Origin: Candidatus Nomurabacteria bacterium
GTDB lineage: Bacteria; Patescibacteriota; Minisyncoccia; Phycocordibacterales; UBA2100
Assembly: GCA_943356775.1 (NCBI GenBank)
Contig: CALRFU010000008.1
Coordinates: 1-42,639, forward strand
DNA length: 42,639 nt
Reading direction: 5' to 3'
Shown here in pieces: positions 25,460 to 33,748 of the stretch (the stretch's first letter is position 1; the number at the start of each line of letters is the position of its first letter). Below the pieces are notes generated by a model. That model did no database searches. It had not been told where the DNA came from and saw nothing but the letters and a program-made list of their open reading frames with translations. The position numbers were made by a program, and so were the translations under genes.

Positions 25460-25840
25460 ATGATTCAAGATAGAACTCTCGTTAAAATAGCGGACAATTC
25501 AGGCGGTATCATCGGCCGTGTCTTTAAGATATTGGGCGGTTCCAAGCGCCGCTACGCCGGTATCGGCGACCAGATAGTTATCTCTATCCAGACCGCGCAA
25601 CCCCGCAAATCAGTCAAGAAAAAGGAAGTGCACCGTGCAGTCGTCGTCCGCCAGAGAAAGGCCTTCCGCCGTGCAGACGGTTCGTACGTACGTTTCGACG
25701 AGAATGCCGTTGTCCTCATTGCCGGTTCGGGCAAAGAGCCGAAGGAGCCAAAAGCATCCCGCGTCTTTGGTCCCATCCCGCGCGAAATAGCAGAGCGTGG
25801 CTACCAACGCATCGCGACACTCGCGCCCGAAATTGTTTAA
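25460..25840 (+). CDS. rplN: 50S ribosomal protein L14
   Basis: MIQDRTLVKIADNSGG..GSGKEPKEPKASRVFGPIPREI. Confidence 0.95.
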   Translation: MIQDRTLVKIADNSGGIIGRVFKILGGSKRRYAGIGDQIVISIQTAQPRKSVKKKEVHRAVVVRQRKAFRRADGSYVRFDENAVVLIAGSGKEPKEPKASRVFGPIPREIAERGYQRIATLAPEIV

Positions 25841-25841
25841 T

Positions 25842-26153
25842 ATGAAACTCAAGAAAGGAGATAAGGTCCTCGTTATCGCGGGGAAGAGCAAGGGGCAAAG
25901 CGGCGCAATCGTACGCGTGCTCACGAGTGCCAACATGGTACTTCTCGACGGTATCAATCTCGTGAAGCGTCATCGCAAGCCCTCGGCACAGAACCGCAAG
26001 GGTCAGATTGTAGACAAGCCGATGCCGATACACGCATCCAACGTCATGCTCGTCGATCCGAAGACAGGTAAGCGGACGCGCATCAAAATTACACGTAGCA
26101 AAGACGGTGTGCGCGAACGTGTCGCGGTCAAAAGCGGCGAAGCTTTGAAATAG
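25842..26153 (+). CDS. rplX: 50S ribosomal protein L24
   Basis: MKLKKGDKVLVIAGKSKGQSGAIVRVL (start at 25842). Confidence 0.94.
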   Translation: MKLKKGDKVLVIAGKSKGQSGAIVRVLTSANMVLLDGINLVKRHRKPSAQNRKGQIVDKPMPIHASNVMLVDPKTGKRTRIKITRSKDGVRERVAVKSGEALK

Positions 26154-26178
26154 TTCGATTCCACTCACTATAAATACT
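26151..26178 (+). repeat. Intergenic motif copy 3 (rplX/rplE)
   Basis: TAGTTCGATTCCACTCACTATAAATACT-ATG. Confidence 0.8.
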
Positions 26179-26709
26179 ATGAATGCAACACAAACACATA
26201 ACAAGACGTTTGAAGCTCTCAAGGGCGAGTTGGGCTACACCAACGTAATGCAGACACCGAAGGTCTCGAAGATTGTCGTCTCGACCGGCGTCGGCTCACT
26301 CAAGGACAAAAAGAAGCTCGAGCTCATCATAGAGCGCCTCACGCGTATCACGGGGCAGGCTCCTGCGGTGCGTGGTGCCAAGAAATCTATCGCCAACTTC
26401 AAGTCGCGTGTCGGTGACGTTGCAGGCTACCAGATAACTCTGCGAGGGAGCCGCATGCAGTCATTCCTCGATAAGCTCATCCACATCGTATTTCCGCGCG
26501 TGAAGGACTTCCGCGGCATCAACCTGACGGCAGTAGACGAGATGGGAAACATCTCGATAGGATTCAAGGAGCACATTGTATTTCCAGAAACTTCCGACGA
26601 AGACACCAAAGACATCTTCGGTCTCGCCGTCACTATCGTCACCACCGCCAAGAGCAAGAAAGATGCGCAGGCGTACCTCCGCTACATCGGTATTCCTTTC
26701 AAATCGTAA
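26179..26709 (+). CDS. rplE: 50S ribosomal protein L5
   Basis: PKVSKIVVSTGVGS..LDKLIHIVFPRVKDFRGI. Confidence 0.95.
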   Translation: MNATQTHNKTFEALKGELGYTNVMQTPKVSKIVVSTGVGSLKDKKKLELIIERLTRITGQAPAVRGAKKSIANFKSRVGDVAGYQITLRGSRMQSFLDKLIHIVFPRVKDFRGINLTAVDEMGNISIGFKEHIVFPETSDEDTKDIFGLAVTIVTTAKSKKDAQAYLRYIGIPFKS

Positions 26710-26725
26710 ACAACCGGGGAAACCC

Positions 26726-26758
26726 AGAAAACAGCTCACCTCTGGTGAGCCGTTTTCT
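26726..26758 (+). terminator. Intrinsic terminator after rplE
   Basis: AGAAAAC a GCTCACC tct GGTGAGC c GTTTTCT. Confidence 0.75.
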
Positions 26759-26788
26759 TGACCGGAGGGAACGGGGTAGTATTGCACC

Positions 26789-27478
26789 ATGAGCAAACAC
26801 AAGGAATTCTGGAATAAGGAGTACAAGACGAGCGAACACCTCACGCTCTCTACCGCACCTTCGGAAGACCTCGAGAAATTCACCCGTTTCCTCGAGAGGG
26901 AATACAAGCGCGAGTACCTCAACGGCTACGCCCGTGTGCTCGACCTCGGCTGCGGCAACGGCCGCAATCTCATCTATCTCGCCGAGCAATACGCTATGCG
27001 CGGCGTGGGCTACGACATCTCCGACGTGGCGATTGCCGAGGCGATTCGGGCCTCCAAAGACTTGCCGCTCGAATACGAAGTCCGCTCTATTGCTGAGCCT
27101 CTGCCTCAAAAGGACGGCTCTGTCACGATGGTGCTCGATATGATGACCTCGCACTTCCTGAAGGGGGAGGAGCGTAAGGCACTCAAAGCCGAAATTCTCC
27201 GCGTCTTGCGACCCGGCGGCTGGTTCTTCTTCAAATCATTCCTTGCGGACGAAGACCTCAACGTAAAACGCCTCTTGCGTGAGAATCCTGCCGACGAGGA
27301 GAATGCCTATATCCATCCCAAGATGGGCGTGTATGAATACGTGTGGACCGAAGAGGCACTAGAGGAATTCTTCACTCCGGAATTTGAGATACACAAAATC
27401 CACAAATCGCACAAACACCTACGCCGCGGCAAGCCCGGCAAACGCCGCACCCTATCTGCCTACATGCAGAAGTTCTAA
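26789..27478 (+). CDS. Class I SAM-dependent methyltransferase
   Basis: VLDLGCGNGRNLIYLAEQ (motif I), LRPGGWFFFKSF; TAGTAT 6 nt before ATG. Confidence 0.8.
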   Translation: MSKHKEFWNKEYKTSEHLTLSTAPSEDLEKFTRFLEREYKREYLNGYARVLDLGCGNGRNLIYLAEQYAMRGVGYDISDVAIAEAIRASKDLPLEYEVRSIAEPLPQKDGSVTMVLDMMTSHFLKGEERKALKAEILRVLRPGGWFFFKSFLADEDLNVKRLLRENPADEENAYIHPKMGVYEYVWTEEALEEFFTPEFEIHKIHKSHKHLRRGKPGKRRTLSAYMQKF

Positions 27479-27509
27479 TACATCACTTGGACCATTCATT
27501 TGCGGTCGG

Positions 27510-27686
27510 TTGACTTTGCCCCCCGCTTCGTCTATATTGTCCGAGCCTCGTAGGGGGCTTTGTTTTTTAGAGTGATTCCGGCTTCGGCCAGAATATCGCA
27601 GGAACAAGGTCACGGAGGGAGTTTCTTTAACCCAACATCCGAAAGGTGGGGTGCCGGAACTTCCGCTCTCCTTTAGGCATAATCTC
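27510..27686 (+). promoter_or_regulatory. rpsN/spc-segment promoter and structured leader
   Basis: TTGACT - 17 - TATATT (27510-27538); hairpin + TTTGTTTTTT (27543-27568); long-range pair TTCCGGC (27576-27582)/GCCGGAA (27653-27659). Confidence 0.55.
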
Positions 27687-27872
27687 ATGGCAAAGAAATC
27701 AATGATTATAAAGGCGAATCGCGTACCGAAGTTCTCTTCGCGTACCGTTCGACGCTGCTTCAAGTGCGGCCGCCCTCGCGGATTTATGCGTGATTTCAAC
27801 CTCTGCCGTATCTGCTTCCGCGAGGAAGCTTTGGAAGGAAATATTCCTGGCATCAAAAAATCATCATGGTAG
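27687..27872 (+). CDS. rpsN: 30S ribosomal protein S14 (zinc-binding type Z)
   Basis: [38 protein letters not shown]. Confidence 0.94.
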   Translation: MAKKSMIIKANRVPKFSSRTVRRCFKCGRPRGFMRDFNLCRICFREEALEGNIPGIKKSSW

Positions 27873-28261
27873 GCGATACAATCGGTGACTTCATAGTGCG
27901 ACTCACAAACGCCGGGGCAATCAAGAAGGCTACCGTCTCCGTGCCGTACTCGTCATTCAAGATGGCTGTCGCAGAAAAGTTGAAAGAGATGGGCTATGTG
28001 AAAGATATCGAGAAGAAGGGCAAGAAGGTCAAGAAGACCATTGATGTCGTTCTCAAGTACTCGGAGACTGGCGAGCACGCGATTCAGGGCGTGAAGCGCA
28101 TCTCGAAGCCGGGCCGTCGTTTGTACAAGAGCACCCGCGAAATCGTCCCTGTCCGCTACGGACACGGCTCACTCGTACTCTCGACCCCGAAAGGCGTTCT
28201 CTCCGACAAGGAAGCTCGCAAGCAGAATGTCGGGGGCGAAGCACTCTTTGAAATCTGGTAA
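27866..28261 (+). CDS. rpsH: 30S ribosomal protein S8
   Basis: [47 protein letters not shown]. Confidence 0.95.
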   Translation: MVGDTIGDFIVRLTNAGAIKKATVSVPYSSFKMAVAEKLKEMGYVKDIEKKGKKVKKTIDVVLKYSETGEHAIQGVKRISKPGRRLYKSTREIVPVRYGHGSLVLSTPKGVLSDKEARKQNVGGEALFEIW

Positions 28262-28280
28262 TTTTTCTTCAAATATTCAT

Positions 28281-28826
28281 ATGTCACGTATAGGAAAAAG
28301 AGCAATACCAATCCCAGCAGGCACCGAAGTCTCGGTCGTTTCGAACGAGCTTATCGTGAAGGGGAAAGGGGGCACTCTCAAGAAGATGGTGCATCCTGCG
28401 GTCACAATCGCTATCGCAAATGGTGAAGCGACTGTTACCCCAAAAGAGAAGTCCCGCCTCGGACGCGCTTTGTGGGGCACCTACGCTGCACACGTCCGCA
28501 ACATGATTTCCGGCGTCAACACGCCATTCATAAAGAAATTGCAGGTAGAAGGTATCGGTTACAAGGTAGAGCTTACCGGGAAGCAGCTCAAACTCATCGT
28601 CGGATTCTCACACCCGGTCTTGCTCGCTATTCCTGAAGGTATCACCGCAGTAGTCGAGAAGAATATCGTCACTGTCTCAGGTTCTGACAAAGAGGCAGTC
28701 GGTCAATTCGCCGCATCGGTGCGCGCCGTCAAGAAGCCTGAGCCATACAAGGGCAAGGGTATCCGTTATGAAGGCGAGGTCGTCCGCGAGAAGCAGGGTA
28801 AGAAAGCCGCCGCAGCCGCCGCATAG
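28281..28826 (+). CDS. rplF: 50S ribosomal protein L6
   Basis: MSRIGKRAIPIPAGTEV..EPYKGKGIRYEGEVVREKQGKKAA. Confidence 0.95.
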   Translation: MSRIGKRAIPIPAGTEVSVVSNELIVKGKGGTLKKMVHPAVTIAIANGEATVTPKEKSRLGRALWGTYAAHVRNMISGVNTPFIKKLQVEGIGYKVELTGKQLKLIVGFSHPVLLAIPEGITAVVEKNIVTVSGSDKEAVGQFAASVRAVKKPEPYKGKGIRYEGEVVREKQGKKAAAAAA

Positions 28827-28855
28827 TTCGACTTCGCTCACTATAAATAAACAGT
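28824..28855 (+). repeat. Intergenic motif copy 4 (rplF/rplR)
   Basis: TAGTTCGACTTCGCTCACTATAAATAAACAGT-ATG. Confidence 0.8.
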
Positions 28856-29200
28856 ATGGAAATCACTAAACAAGAACAAAGAATCCGCCGCCACAAGCGT
28901 GTGCGCGCAAAGGTCATCGGAAGCGAAACCCGTCCGCGCCTTTCTATATACAAGTCCAACACACGCCTCACTGCGCAGGTAATCGACGATACGAAAGGCG
29001 TCACTATTGCAGCTGTTTCTTCACTCGATGAGAAGGGTAAGACTCCACGTGAGCGGGCGGAACAGTCGGCGACGACTCTTGCAAAGGCTTTGATTGCAAA
29101 GGGAATCAAGGCTGTTGTTTTCGACCGCGGAGGCTTCCAGTACGTCGGAACGGTGAAAGCTTTTGCGGATACTGCACGCGCTGCGGGATTAGAATTTTAA
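28856..29200 (+). CDS. rplR: 50S ribosomal protein L18
   Basis: RPRLSIYKSNTRLTAQVIDD..VFDRGGFQYVGTVKAFADTARAAGLEF. Confidence 0.94.
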   Translation: MEITKQEQRIRRHKRVRAKVIGSETRPRLSIYKSNTRLTAQVIDDTKGVTIAAVSSLDEKGKTPRERAEQSATTLAKALIAKGIKAVVFDRGGFQYVGTVKAFADTARAAGLEF

Positions 29201-29224
29201 AGAACAAAGTAAACACTTAATTGT

Positions 29225-29827
29225 ATGGCCGATGAAAACACACCAGAAGTAACACCCAACGCAGCCGTCGCAGCTCCTGCACAGGCAGCTGTAGCGAAGC
29301 CGGGTTTTGCCGGCCGCGGAGGTAATCGTGACCGCCGGGGAGGACGCCCGGGTGGTCGCCCAGGCGGACGCCGTGGTGGCGATGAGCGCCGCAGCGAGTT
29401 CGCACAGAAGCTGATTGGTATCCGCCGCGTCGCCCGCGTTATGGCAGGAGGCCGCCGTTTCAATTTCAGTGCCGCTTTGGTAATCGGTGACAAGAAGGGT
29501 CGCGTCGGTGTCGGATTGGGCAAGGCCGCAGATACCGCACAGGCGATAGAGAAGGCTACCCGTGCCGCGAAGCGCGCAATGATACAGATCAACCTCACGA
29601 AGAACCGAAGCGTTCCTCACAACATCGAAGCGAAGTTCTGTGCGTCGCGTGTCGAAATTCGTCCGGCCGCCGGTCGCGGATTGGTCGCAGGCTCATCGGT
29701 ACGTACTGTTCTCGAACTTGCCGGTGTTTCCGACGTTACCGCAAAGCTTCTTTCGCGCAGCAAGAATTCGGTCAATAACGCACGTGCCGCTATCGAAGCT
29801 CTCAGAAAGTTATCGATGGGAAAATAG
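29225..29827 (+). CDS. rpsE: 30S ribosomal protein S5 with RGG-rich N-terminal extension
   Basis: RRVARVMAGGRRFNFSAALVIGDKKGRVGVGLGKA. Confidence 0.95.
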   Translation: MADENTPEVTPNAAVAAPAQAAVAKPGFAGRGGNRDRRGGRPGGRPGGRRGGDERRSEFAQKLIGIRRVARVMAGGRRFNFSAALVIGDKKGRVGVGLGKAADTAQAIEKATRAAKRAMIQINLTKNRSVPHNIEAKFCASRVEIRPAAGRGLVAGSSVRTVLELAGVSDVTAKLLSRSKNSVNNARAAIEALRKLSMGK

Positions 29828-29877
29828 TTCGACGTCGCTCCTTCGATAAACTCAGGATAAATCACTATAAATAATCT
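29825..29877 (+). repeat. Intergenic motif copy 5 (rpsE/rplO), with internal insertion
   Basis: TAGTTCGACGTCGCTC-cttcgataaactcaggataaat-CACTATAAATAATCT-ATG. Confidence 0.8.
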
Positions 29878-30321
29878 ATGACATCACTTAACTCACTTAA
29901 AAGAATGACCCTCCGGAAGGAGATGCGCGTCGGACGCGGGGGAAAGCGCGGCAAGACTGCGGGACGTGGCACCAAGGGTCAGAACGCACGCGCCGGGCGC
30001 AAGAAGCGCCCGGAAATGCGCGATATCATCAAGAAGTTGCCGAAGCGCCGCGGATACGGCAAGAATCGCGGACGCAGCGTCGACGGTTCGAAGCTGGATG
30101 CGGTCGCAATTTCGCTCGACAGACTCGAGAAGCTCTTCGAGAGTGGAGCGGAAGTAAGCTCAAAAATTCTCGCAGAAAAAGGCGCAATCTCGGCGCGTAC
30201 GATGCCGCCGGTTAAGATTGTCGGCACAGGCAGTCTCTCCAAGAAGCTCTCTTTGAAGGGTGTCGCCGTCTCCGCTTCGGCTCGCCTTGCTATCGAGAAG
30301 GCTGGAGGTACGATTGCTTAG
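29878..30321 (+). CDS. rplO: 50S ribosomal protein L15
   Basis: RVGRGGKRGKTAGRGTKGQNARAG. Confidence 0.94.
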   Translation: MTSLNSLKRMTLRKEMRVGRGGKRGKTAGRGTKGQNARAGRKKRPEMRDIIKKLPKRRGYGKNRGRSVDGSKLDAVAISLDRLEKLFESGAEVSSKILAEKGAISARTMPPVKIVGTGSLSKKLSLKGVAVSASARLAIEKAGGTIA

Positions 30322-30325
30322 TACT

Positions 30326-31600
30326 ATGCTCGAAGCACTACTTCGTAAGATAAAACTCACCTTCGGGGATGAGGTTTTGCGTACACGCATTCTTTTTGTG
30401 CTCGGTGCTCTCGTCGTATTCCGCTTCCTTGCAGCTATTCCTATTCCGGGTATCAACGCGGCACAACTCGAAGCTTTTTTGGGCAACAACCAATTTCTCG
30501 GACTTCTCAATATTTTTTCGGGAGGCGGTTTCTCCAATCTCTCTATCATGATGATAGGAGTCTCTCCGTACATCACGGCATCCATTGTGATGCAGCTCAT
30601 GACGATTTTGATTCCGAAATTGAAGGAGATGTACCAGGAAGAAGGAGATGCGGGACGCATGCGTTTCATGCAGTATTCGCGGTACCTCTCGGTACCCCTC
30701 GCTTTTATCCAGGCTTTCGGATTCCTCCTTCTTTTGCAGCAGAACGGTATCGTGCCTCAGCTCTCACTTCTTGGCTTCATAACAAATATGACGGTGATAG
30801 CCGCCGGCGCAATCCTCATCATGTGGATCGGCGAGCTCATTTCTGAATTCGGTGTCGGCAACGGTATCTCGCTCATCATCTTCGCTGGTATCGTCGCGGG
30901 CTTGCCGTCTGCTCTCGCGCAGCTCATCTTCTCGTTTGATGTCGCACAGATTCCTGTGTATATCGCGTTCGCCGCTGTCGCCGCTGTCATTATTTCGGGG
31001 GTTGTATTTGTTACCGAAGCAGAGCGTCCTATCCCCGTAACCTACGCGCGGCGCGTGCGCGGTACCAAGGTCTTGGGGGGAATCTCCACGTATTTGCCGC
31101 TGCGCGTGAATCAGGCCGGAGTCATGCCTATCATCTTCGCGCTCTCGTTCCTCCTCTTCCCTCAAATGATTGCGACATTCATCTCCAAGAGCTCTATTCC
31201 GTTTCTCGCATCGGGCGCCGAGGCTGTCGTGGGTGCGCTTGCTAATCAGTGGGTATACGGAGCGCTCTACTTCTTCCTGGTCGTTGTCTTTACGTACTTC
31301 TACACGGCTATCACATTCGAGCCGAATCAGATTGCGAAGAATCTCCAGAAGAACGGAGCCTTTATTCCCGGTGTACGTCCCGGCGGCACAACGAGTGAAT
31401 ATCTCGGCAATATCATCACCCGCATTACCCTCGTCGGGGCATTATTCCTCGGTACGCTTGCCGTCCTCCCCATCATTCTCCAGGGATTGACGGGTATTAC
31501 GGTCATAACTATCGGTGGTACGGCACTTCTCATCGCCGTCTCGGTCGTCCTTGACCTCGTAAAGAAAATCGACGCGCAGACCTCGATTCGGGAGTATTAG
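30326..31600 (+). CDS. secY: Preprotein translocase subunit SecY
   Basis: 10-TM SecY; PYITASIVMQLMT, GIPFKS-like RPGG, ERPIPVTYARR. Confidence 0.95.
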   Translation: MLEALLRKIKLTFGDEVLRTRILFVLGALVVFRFLAAIPIPGINAAQLEAFLGNNQFLGLLNIFSGGGFSNLSIMMIGVSPYITASIVMQLMTILIPKLKEMYQEEGDAGRMRFMQYSRYLSVPLAFIQAFGFLLLLQQNGIVPQLSLLGFITNMTVIAAGAILIMWIGELISEFGVGNGISLIIFAGIVAGLPSALAQLIFSFDVAQIPVYIAFAAVAAVIISGVVFVTEAERPIPVTYARRVRGTKVLGGISTYLPLRVNQAGVMPIIFALSFLLFPQMIATFISKSSIPFLASGAEAVVGALANQWVYGALYFFLVVVFTYFYTAITFEPNQIAKNLQKNGAFIPGVRPGGTTSEYLGNIITRITLVGALFLGTLAVLPIILQGLTGITVITIGGTALLIAVSVVLDLVKKIDAQTSIREY

Positions 31601-31657
31601 AATCGATAAACAAGTACTCATCTACTGCATTGCTCCACATGTGGTAATCTCGTGCAT

Positions 31658-32239
31658 ATGAAGCAAGTAGTAGTAATCGCAGGTCCTTCGGGTTCCGGAA
31701 AGAACGCGGTTATTGGTTCGATTCTCAAACGCAATCGCAAGTTCACCCGCCTCGTCACGGTAACGACCCGGGCCATGAGACCGGGGGAACAGGAGGGAGT
31801 CGATTACCATTTCTTATCACAGGAGAAATTCGATGCGGAGCTTGGAGCGGGCAACATCCCGGAGCATCGGTTCGTTCCGGAGCTCAACACCTATTACGGT
31901 ATTTATTTGCCCGATCTGAAGGAGAAGATACAGGCTGGCAAGATTGTGTTCGCGCAGGTGGATATCGAAGGTGTGAGGCTTCTGAAAGAGCGCTTTGGTG
32001 CGGTGGCCATTTTCATAATGCCGGAATCTCTCGAGCAATTTAAGTCGCGTTTGCGGGTACGCAACCCTGAGTGGTCCCAAAAAGAGTTTGACGCCCGCAT
32101 GAGAATAACCGAAGAGGAGATGCGTGTGCACGCGCCGCAATACGACTACCGGGTGACAAATGCCGACGGAAAATTGCAAGAGACGGTATCGCAAGTCATG
32201 GATATTATGCACAAGGAAGGCTATACTTTTGAATCATGA
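31658..32239 (+). CDS. gmk: Guanylate kinase
   Basis: VVIAGPSGSGKNAV..VTTRAMRPGEQEGVDYHFLSQEKF. Confidence 0.92.
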   Translation: MKQVVVIAGPSGSGKNAVIGSILKRNRKFTRLVTVTTRAMRPGEQEGVDYHFLSQEKFDAELGAGNIPEHRFVPELNTYYGIYLPDLKEKIQAGKIVFAQVDIEGVRLLKERFGAVAIFIMPESLEQFKSRLRVRNPEWSQKEFDARMRITEEEMRVHAPQYDYRVTNADGKLQETVSQVMDIMHKEGYTFES

Positions 32240-32316
32240 ACCCCGTTAGAAAGATTCTCGGACACATTCTCCACAAACAACTCTTTATGCGCGGCACGGA
32301 AGTTACCCTCATATGA
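32236..32316 (+). CDS. 26-aa small ORF bridging gmk and adk by ATGA overlaps
   Basis: MNPVRKILGHILHKQLFMRGTEVTLI*; start overlaps gmk stop, stop overlaps adk start. Confidence 0.35.
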   Translation: MNPVRKILGHILHKQLFMRGTEVTLI

Positions 32317-32338
32317 TAAATACATTTTCTAACGGGGT
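32240..32338. repeat. 13-bp perfect inverted repeat flanking 73 bp (MITE/REP-like)
   Basis: ACCCCGTTAGAAA (32240-32252) / TTTCTAACGGGGT (32326-32338). Confidence 0.85.
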
Positions 32339-32927
32339 GCATCCCATCACCGTTCTTTTCTTCGGTCCCCAAGGTGCGGGGAAGGGTACGCAGGTGAAGC
32401 TCCTCATGGAGATTCTCAAAGCTCGTTCCGAGCGTGGCATCATTCATATAGACATGGGACAGCTCTTGCGCAACATGATTGCTGCGGGAAGCTACACCGG
32501 TAAGCTCACCAATGAAATAGTGGGAGTGGGGAAGCGCATGCCTGATTTCATGCCGATATATCTCACAACGGAGGCGCTTGCGAGGCAGTTCACCGGCGAG
32601 GAACACATCATTGCCGATGGCCTTGCGCGCGGTCCCGACCAGACACGCGGGTGGGACGACGCGATGGTCTTCTACAAACGACCTGATTTCCACATCGTCT
32701 CGCTTGAACTCTCTGAGTCAGAGAGCATCAAGCGGCTCGTAAAACGCGGAAGGAGCGATGATACCGAAGACGCTATCAAGCAGCGTCTGTCTTGGCACAA
32801 GGCAGAAGTCGAGCCGCAGCTTGAATTTCTCAAGAGTCGTGGGCGTACCATACATCGTATTGATGGAGCACCAGACGTGGAAACAGTCCAAAAAAATATC
32901 CTTACGGCGCTAAACCTACAAGGTTGA
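32313..32927 (+). CDS. adk: Adenylate kinase-family protein
   Basis: VLFFGPQGAGKGTQVKLLMEIL; DGLARGPDQ. Confidence 0.88.
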   Translation: MINTFSNGVHPITVLFFGPQGAGKGTQVKLLMEILKARSERGIIHIDMGQLLRNMIAAGSYTGKLTNEIVGVGKRMPDFMPIYLTTEALARQFTGEEHIIADGLARGPDQTRGWDDAMVFYKRPDFHIVSLELSESESIKRLVKRGRSDDTEDAIKQRLSWHKAEVEPQLEFLKSRGRTIHRIDGAPDVETVQKNILTALNLQG

Positions 32928-32934
32928 ACCTTGT
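32918..32934. repeat. Palindrome spanning adk stop and abutting map start
   Basis: ACAAGGTT G AACCTTGT, ATG at 32935. Confidence 0.85.
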
Positions 32935-33702
32935 ATGATTGCAAAAACGAAAGCAGAGATTGATGCGCTACGCGAGGGGGGAAAGCGCTTGGCGCGGCAC
33001 CTCCGCATCTTGAGCGAGATGGTAGCTCCTGGTGTGACAGGGCAGCAGCTCGAAGATAGGGCGCATGAGCTCGTGAAAGCGGAAGGCGACCTCCTCGCGT
33101 TTTATCACCACACGGAGCGGAAAGGTGACAAGCCGTACCCATCAGGACTCTGCCTCTCTGTCAACGACGTCATCGTGCACTCTCCTGCGAGCGACAACGG
33201 TGCGATTATTCACGACGGCGATGTCGTGTGTCTCGATTTCGGCATCAAGCACAAGGGTCTTTTCACCGACCATGCGGTCACGGTCATCGCGGGTACGAGG
33301 CGCAATCCCAATGATGAGGAGCTCGTTTCGGGCACGTATGAAGCACTTGCTGCGGGTATCGCACAGGCAAAAGTCGGTAACACGACGGGTGACATCGGCT
33401 ACGCAGTACAGAAAATCGCAGAAAAATATCATTTCGGATACCCAAAGAATCTTTCAGGTCACGGCGTCGGACTCAAAGTGCACGAGGAACCGCACATACC
33501 GAATTTCGGAACACCAGGCAAAGGCGCGAAGCTGCATGAGGGTGAGATTATTGCCATCGAGCCGATGATGACGCTCGGCTCGGGCGAACTTTTTATAGAC
33601 AAAGACGGTCACTCCTATCGAACTCGCGACGGCTCGCGCACTGCGCACGCCGAACACACCGTACTGGTCACCAAAAATGGGCCTGAGATTTTGACTGTTT
33701 AA
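32935..33702 (+). CDS. map: Methionine aminopeptidase type I
   Basis: GLCLSVNDVIVHS..GDVVCLDFGIKHKGLFTD..GHGVGLKVHEEPHIPNF..EGEIIAIEPM. Confidence 0.95.
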   Translation: MIAKTKAEIDALREGGKRLARHLRILSEMVAPGVTGQQLEDRAHELVKAEGDLLAFYHHTERKGDKPYPSGLCLSVNDVIVHSPASDNGAIIHDGDVVCLDFGIKHKGLFTDHAVTVIAGTRRNPNDEELVSGTYEALAAGIAQAKVGNTTGDIGYAVQKIAEKYHFGYPKNLSGHGVGLKVHEEPHIPNFGTPGKGAKLHEGEIIAIEPMMTLGSGELFIDKDGHSYRTRDGSRTAHAEHTVLVTKNGPEILTV

Positions 33703-33748
33703 ATAGAAGTAAGCTTTTGCTTACCGAGGAATAGGCTAGAATGTCGGG

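Noticed and set aside
26151-26178. GTTCGATTCC resembling a tRNA T-arm
   Set aside because: No acceptor/anticodon arms; it is one copy of the repeated intergenic motif
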